This document shows positions 60,468-64,000 of a DNA stretch of 64,000 nt, one piece after another. Where the stretch lies: contig JAAZIU010000028.1 in NCBI GenBank assembly GCA_012800735.1, positions 129,245-193,244 on the forward strand. The letters are read 5' to 3'. This stretch comes from Clostridiales bacterium. Its GTDB lineage: Bacteria > Bacillota > Clostridia > Oscillospirales > CAG-272. The translations under genes and the position numbers were made by a program. Within the stretch, counting starts at the first letter, position 1. Every line of letters begins with the position of its first letter. The notes beneath the pieces are model-generated. The model did not search any database, had not been told where the DNA came from, and saw nothing but the letters and a program-made list of their open reading frames with translations.

Positions 60468-61964
60468 TCAGCCGGAGAGTTCCTGATACTGCGCGACTAC
60501 TTTATCGATTGCCGCTGTGACTTTCGATTCGTATTTTGCGGTGAGCGAGGCGATGTCGGGATTCTTTTTCAGCGTCATGCCCTGATACTGATTGGCGAAA
60601 TCCCCGAAGGAGTAGATACAGCCGAGGTCGTATACTCGGTTCGCAAGAATAATCTCAAGCATTTCGCCCGACTCGTTGTCGCGGGTGTATTTGCCTTGAA
60701 GATTGACTTCATAATAAGCCGGCTGGACGAGATTTTTCGACTCCGCCGCCAGCGCTTCAAGGATAATGCCGTCGCGGGAGGGATCGGAAATGGTGAGGGG
60801 AATGCTCATCAGACCGCAGGTATGCTGAGAAACGGTGCTGTAATAGATCTCCTGCTCTTCGGTATATTTCGGTATCGGCAAAACGCCGAAATCGGTTTCC
60901 GAAGCGCGCATGAATTCGATGTCGTCGAGACGCAGAAGGAAGAAAAGCCCCTGTCCGTTTTCAAACATCCTGGTATAAGCCTGGTCGCTTACGACGGAGG
61001 TGCCGTATACGTGCTGATTGAAGTATATATCATAATCGGTCGTCATTTCGATTATGTCGATGGTTACGCTGAAGTTCTTCTCGGTCGGGAAGCTGAATAC
61101 CGGCAAGTCGTTTTCGTCTTTTGTTATAAAGCGTCCGCCGGCGCCGTGGAAGAAGAAAGTCATAGCGTCGGCTTTGGAAAGGAAACCGTATTGATCGTGA
61201 ATCCCCATCTCTCCGTCGCCGTCAAGGTCGCGGGCGGCGTTCTGATACAGCTCTTCCGTTTTGTCAAGCGTCCATTTGCCGTCTTTTACGAGAGAATAAA
61301 GGTCGGGCAGACCGTAGCTTTCGGCGTAGCTTTTATTGAAAGCCATTCCCGCTGTCGCGTTTTTATCTATAACGTTGATGTCGGAAGCTATGAGATACAG
61401 CTGATGGTCGATTGAAAGCTGCTCAACCGCGCTCTGATCCCACCAAGGGGCGGAAAGGTCAAGGGTCGGAATATCGTGGTAATTCATGAAGATGCCGCCG
61501 GAAAGATATGTCGGCGTCTCATAAAGCCGGATGTATACCGCGTCCCAGGCGTCGTCGCCGGCGCTGACGGCTTTCTGAACCTTGCCGCCGATGGCGCCGA
61601 GTTCTTCAAGCTGAGAGGTTATCTTTATGTTCAGAAGCTCCTCTACGTTGCGGTTGCGCTCGTAAACGGCGTCGTTGAGGAAGTCGCCGTTCATTTCTTC
61701 GGCAACAAGGTCTTTGTTAATCCTTTCTTCCCAGCCGGTGTTAAACCAGTGGAGGAATCGGAAATTGTATCCGTCGAAGTCGGCGTCTTCGGGAATATCG
61801 GCTTTGTAAACGATATCTTCTTCGGCGGTTTCTGCGGTTGTTTCGTCAGCCGCCGTCTCCTGCGGTATTTCAGCCGCGTCGTCCTTGCCGCCTCCGCAGG
61901 CGGCGAATAGGGCTGAAAGCATCAGCGCCGCAAGAAGTATTGACATTAATTTCTGTTTTTTCAT
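60468..61964 (-). CDS. Extracellular solute-binding lipoprotein
   Basis: A 498-residue lipoprotein with signal MKKQKLMSILLAALMLSALF and Cys at ALFAACGGG. Linker of Thr/Glu, then a large binding fold with NLLKIKITSQLEE-like early segment, LDGDGEMGIHDQYGFLS (calcium-loop-like), and YYEVNLQGKYTRDNESGEML late, showing it is a paralogue of the binding proteins at 13.9, 18.5 and 35.7 kb. GGAGG lies eight bases before the ATG. No permease or ATPase nearby. Substrate unknown. Confidence 0.86.
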   Translation of the reverse strand: MKKQKLMSILLAALMLSALFAACGGGKDDAAEIPQETAADETTAETAEEDIVYKADIPEDADFDGYNFRFLHWFNTGWEERINKDLVAEEMNGDFLNDAVYERNRNVEELLNIKITSQLEELGAIGGKVQKAVSAGDDAWDAVYIRLYETPTYLSGGIFMNYHDIPTLDLSAPWWDQSAVEQLSIDHQLYLIASDINVIDKNATAGMAFNKSYAESYGLPDLYSLVKDGKWTLDKTEELYQNAARDLDGDGEMGIHDQYGFLSKADAMTFFFHGAGGRFITKDENDLPVFSFPTEKNFSVTIDIIEMTTDYDIYFNQHVYGTSVVSDQAYTRMFENGQGLFFLLRLDDIEFMRASETDFGVLPIPKYTEEQEIYYSTVSQHTCGLMSIPLTISDPSRDGIILEALAAESKNLVQPAYYEVNLQGKYTRDNESGEMLEIILANRVYDLGCIYSFGDFANQYQGMTLKKNPDIASLTAKYESKVTAAIDKVVAQYQELSG

Positions 61965-62027
61965 TTACTAACCTCCAATTCGGTTTGCAAAGAAAAACTA
62001 TACGAGTTTCTTATAATTATTATATAA

Positions 62028-62435
62028 TTAATCTATCCGCTCGCAGTAGAAGAACTCTACCGATTCGCCGTCGGGACCGAAGACGAAGGCGCAGGTGATC
62101 GCTATCGGATACGGGCGGCTTTGTTCAAGTCTGATTGTGGCGGGCGCCGACTTTTCCTTTGCGCCGAGCGAGAGGGCGAGGTCGAATTTTTCCTTGACCG
62201 TCTCTTTGCAGCAGACGTTGAAAGCTAAGTGACCGAAACGGCCGGCGGCGGGAAGATCTTCTTTTGACGCAAACATTTCGACGACTCCGGCGCCGGTGTC
62301 GAGCATCAGCGCCTCATTATCTCCTTCACCCCAGCCGAGGTGCTCTTTCAGACCTAAACCTAAGTAGAATTTCTTCGATTTTTCAAAGTCGCTCACATAG
62401 AGAGCTACATGATGGATTCCGGTGATTTTGGACAT
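62028..62435 (-). CDS. VOC-family (glyoxalase-like) protein, internal start
   Basis: A 135-residue vicinal-oxygen-chelate domain. It opens with ITGIHHVALYVSDFEKSKKF and its His is a probable metal ligand; the middle has GHLAFNV and the end FVFGPDGESVEFFYCE with the Glu ligand, a full two-repeat VOC unit like lactoylglutathione-lyase relatives. AGGAGG at 62443-62448 is an ideal Shine-Dalgarno sequence for this ATG, which argues for separate translation. The reaction is not assigned. Confidence 0.75.
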   Translation of the reverse strand: MSKITGIHHVALYVSDFEKSKKFYLGLGLKEHLGWGEGDNEALMLDTGAGVVEMFASKEDLPAAGRFGHLAFNVCCKETVKEKFDLALSLGAKEKSAPATIRLEQSRPYPIAITCAFVFGPDGESVEFFYCERID

Positions 62436-63182
62436 TATTTTGCCTCCTGTTTTTTTGTTTTTGAAATATATTATGGTATTTGCAGTTAAAATAATTATAT
62501 AAACGAAAGACGCAGCCGCGCAGAGCAGTACGGATATAAGCGAGCAGTCAAAAAAAACTCGGAAAACGCAGTAAATCAGAAAAATCCTGCCGCAGATGCC
62601 GCCGGAGATATTTACAGCCCGCTCTCCTCTGATAAATTCCGGAAGAACCGCCGTAAAAGGGAAGAGATATAGCATCGGCAGCGCCCCGAATGTCGGGGAA
62701 AAGCGGAGGGTAAGCCATAAAGACAGCGCCGTCCGAGCCGCTGCCAATACTGCCAAAAGATACGCCGCGCCGGGGAGGGGAAAAGCCGATTTCCACGGCG
62801 TTTCTTTTCTGCCGAAAAAAGTTGCCGCTGCGGGAAGGGCAAAGCAGAACTGCCAGCCGCATACGGCGTGAACCGTCTGAGGCGTCGAGAGCCGCCATAA
62901 AGCGGGCAGGGCCGCCGCGCCGAGGGCGTATACAAATAGGAAGACGGCGCCGGCGCCGATCTTTTCCCGATATGACGGAAAGCCGAGTCTGACGGATGTA
63001 AGAGCTGCGGAAACAGCCGTAAAAGCGAAGATAATCGGCAGACGCTGCGCGGGGGATAAATAAAAACCGAACGGCCAAGGGGGCCATAACAAAACGGCAG
63101 CTATAAGCGACAAAAGGCAGGCGGTTCCGCATATAAGCGTAAAAACCGAAATCGCGCGGGTTTTGCCGACGTCATTTTTCAT
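62028..63182 (-). CDS. Membrane protein reading in frame into a VOC domain
   Basis: A single open frame of 384 codons. Residues 1-240 are hydrophobic with about seven membrane segments (AISVFTLICGTACLLSLIAA, VFLFVYALGAAALPALW and SLISVLLCAAASFVYIIILT) and no recognised family. From residue 250 the frame is a complete VOC/glyoxalase-like domain. AGGAGG lies seven bases before the in-frame ATG at 62435, so the VOC part is also or only made separately. Whether the long product is a true fusion or two genes that lost an intervening stop cannot be told. It lies 20 bases after the basic-tailed membrane gene. Confidence 0.6.
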   Translation of the reverse strand: MKNDVGKTRAISVFTLICGTACLLSLIAAVLLWPPWPFGFYLSPAQRLPIIFAFTAVSAALTSVRLGFPSYREKIGAGAVFLFVYALGAAALPALWRLSTPQTVHAVCGWQFCFALPAAATFFGRKETPWKSAFPLPGAAYLLAVLAAARTALSLWLTLRFSPTFGALPMLYLFPFTAVLPEFIRGERAVNISGGICGRIFLIYCVFRVFFDCSLISVLLCAAASFVYIIILTANTIIYFKNKKTGGKIMSKITGIHHVALYVSDFEKSKKFYLGLGLKEHLGWGEGDNEALMLDTGAGVVEMFASKEDLPAAGRFGHLAFNVCCKETVKEKFDLALSLGAKEKSAPATIRLEQSRPYPIAITCAFVFGPDGESVEFFYCERID

Positions 63183-63202
63183 ATCCGGATTTACCCTTTA
63201 GG

Positions 63203-63793
63203 TTAAGGCGATTTGCGGCGTTTCGAAGAACCGCTGCGCTTGTTCGAACCGCCCCGCTTGTTTCCGCTGCTCTTCCGTTCTGTCTGTTTCTGCTCGTTTT
63301 GAGTTTTCTTTGCCTTTATCGCGGCGTCCGCGCGCGCGGCGGCTTCTTCCCGCGTCTTCCGCTTTATTTCGGCGCGGCGATATGCGACATGGTCGCGGAT
63401 TATCATCACACCGGTGATTACGGCCAATATCGACGATGCGCTTCCCGCGTAATACAACAGCTTCGGCAAGAGCATGAGCGCGATCAATATCTCAAAAACA
63501 GCCATCGCCGCATAAGTGGGAACGGTAAGGCGACCGAAACGGAAGCGGTCAAGCAGGATGCAGCCCGCCGCCGCGATAAGCGAGGGCAGCGCCGCTACGG
63601 TTAAAAATACCGTCTCCGCCGTCACATAGACATCAAAATCCTCCGTCATCAAAAGGACGATTATCGCCGCCTTGACCGTATATATCAGGAGCAGCAGGAC
63701 TGTCAGGGTTATATAAGTGACAAAAAGCTGTCCGCCTGGGAGTTTATTCCCTCCGTTGCCGCCGCGCCGCGGTTCTTCCTGCAAATCTTTCAT
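63203..63793 (-). CDS. Membrane protein with a long basic C-terminal tail
   Basis: A 196-residue protein with four membrane segments (VTYITLTVLLLLIYTVKAAI, AETVFLTVAALPSLIAAAGC, AAMAVFEILIALMLLPKLLY and a last short one) and a tail of Lys, Arg, Ser and Gly (e.g. RKSSGNKRGGSNKRSGSSKR) that could bind nucleic acid, rRNA or acidic lipids. AAGG precedes the ATG. It is the first gene of a short operon with the membrane/VOC frame and has its own promoter. No family recognised. Confidence 0.7.
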   Translation of the reverse strand: MKDLQEEPRRGGNGGNKLPGGQLFVTYITLTVLLLLIYTVKAAIIVLLMTEDFDVYVTAETVFLTVAALPSLIAAAGCILLDRFRFGRLTVPTYAAMAVFEILIALMLLPKLLYYAGSASSILAVITGVMIIRDHVAYRRAEIKRKTREEAAARADAAIKAKKTQNEQKQTERKSSGNKRGGSNKRSGSSKRRKSP

Positions 63794-63828
63794 TTAAGCC
63801 TTGTCTTTTCTTGTTTGTCTGCGGTTTT

Positions 63829-63857
63829 ATTATAGCATAAATCCCATCGATAGTCAA
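63829..63857 (-). promoter_or_regulatory. Sigma-A-type promoter of the basic-tailed membrane gene
   Basis: Minus-strand TTGACT (63852-63857), 17 bases, TATAAT (63829-63834). A perfect hairpin GCGGAAAA/TTTTCCGC (63858-63879) abuts the -35 box and might be an operator. Confidence 0.75.
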
Positions 63858-63879
63858 GCGGAAAATCCCGGTTTTCCGC

Positions 63880-63912
63880 AAGAGAAAGGCGGCTCCGCCG
63901 AGCGGAGCCGCC
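63880..63912 (-). terminator. Terminator of the gene running off the right edge
   Basis: Minus-strand GGCGGCTCCG/CGGAGCCGCC (10-base perfect stem) followed by TTTCTCTT. It lies 17 bases after the stop of the partial gene. Confidence 0.82.
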
Positions 63913-63928
63913 ATATATAAGGCTTATA

Positions 63929-64000
63929 TCAGTTGGTGCCGTAGGTTCCTGCGAGATCGGAGGTCTTCTCCGCGATGTTTTCTTTCGACTTGGAAGTCTT
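63929..64000 (-). CDS. C-terminal fragment of an unidentified protein
   Basis: The last 23 codons of a minus-strand gene: the peptide ends EKTSDLAGTYGTN and is charged and hydrophilic. Only support is an open frame to a stop followed by a terminator. The fragment is too short to name a family. Confidence 0.5.
   Translation of the reverse strand, partial: KTSKSKENIAEKTSDLAGTYGTN

Overview
The window comes from a strictly anaerobic, Gram-positive-type Clostridia genome with moderately high GC, most likely an uncultured Oscillospiraceae/Christensenellales-like gut or rumen bacterium. Signs for this are the IspH-ribosomal protein S1 fusion, NfnAB, class III NrdD, a [FeFe] hydrogenase with the maturase HydF, a B12-dependent MetH activation protein, consensus sigma-A promoters (TTGACA-17-TATAAT), AGGAGG-type ribosome binding sites and many lipoproteins. 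No tRNA, rRNA, CRISPR array, insertion sequence or phage gene was seen. Taxonomy is inferred from gene content only. Layout: 1-5.7 kb holds the tail of a MetH-activation protein, a frameshifted cyclophilin lipoprotein, cardiolipin synthase, RsgA and an isopropylmalate/citrate-synthase-like enzyme. 5.7-10.4 kb is a glycan-use patch (GH20-like and GH2 enzymes, divergent from a mutarotase-fold protein). 10.5-12.8 kb is nfnAB. 12.9-17.9 kb is an AraC regulator facing a solute-binding-protein/FAD-oxidoreductase operon across an almost perfectly palindromic double promoter. 18.0-20.1 kb holds cytidine deaminase and another orphan solute-binding lipoprotein. 20.1-28.8 kb is the most unusual part. On the minus strand it encodes a TM1266-like protein, a FecCD permease, an ABC ATPase with a second TM1266-like domain fused to it, a NifH-like reductase, NifD-like and NifK-like proteins, a metal/siderophore-type binding lipoprotein and the H-cluster maturase HydF. 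One plus-strand membrane gene interrupts it. The first gene is preceded by a leader in which an 8-bp alternative pairing would dissolve a Rho-independent terminator, as in a riboswitch or attenuator. The cluster has the outline of a metal- or cofactor-handling system joining import to nitrogenase-like reductive chemistry; its substrate cannot be read from sequence. 29.0-35.5 kb is a housekeeping operon (purD, BaiN/HI0933-like flavoprotein, cmk, plsC, ispH-rpsA fusion). 35.6-37.2 kb is a third orphan solute-binding lipoprotein. 37.3-39.3 kb is an isolated nuclease/ATPase gene that may be defence-related. 39.5-41.8 kb is nrdD. 42.4-44.0 kb encodes two lipoproteins (SGNH hydrolase and DUF4358-like). 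44.2-52.6 kb is one long close-packed run: lepA, coaX, a glycoside-hydrolase-like gene, an XRE regulator, an ABC-2 exporter and a flavin reductase. 52.7-54.4 kb is a surface-anchored protein with two tandem galactose-binding-like domains. 54.9-58.3 kb encodes a [2Fe-2S] protein, a thioesterase, an unusual flavin-reductase/GNAT fusion and a group-B-like [FeFe] hydrogenase. 58.4-60.4 kb encodes a membrane polyferredoxin with a tiny CXXC partner, a small membrane protein and an ABM monooxygenase. 60.5-64 kb holds a fourth orphan solute-binding lipoprotein, a membrane/VOC fused frame and a basic-tailed membrane protein.
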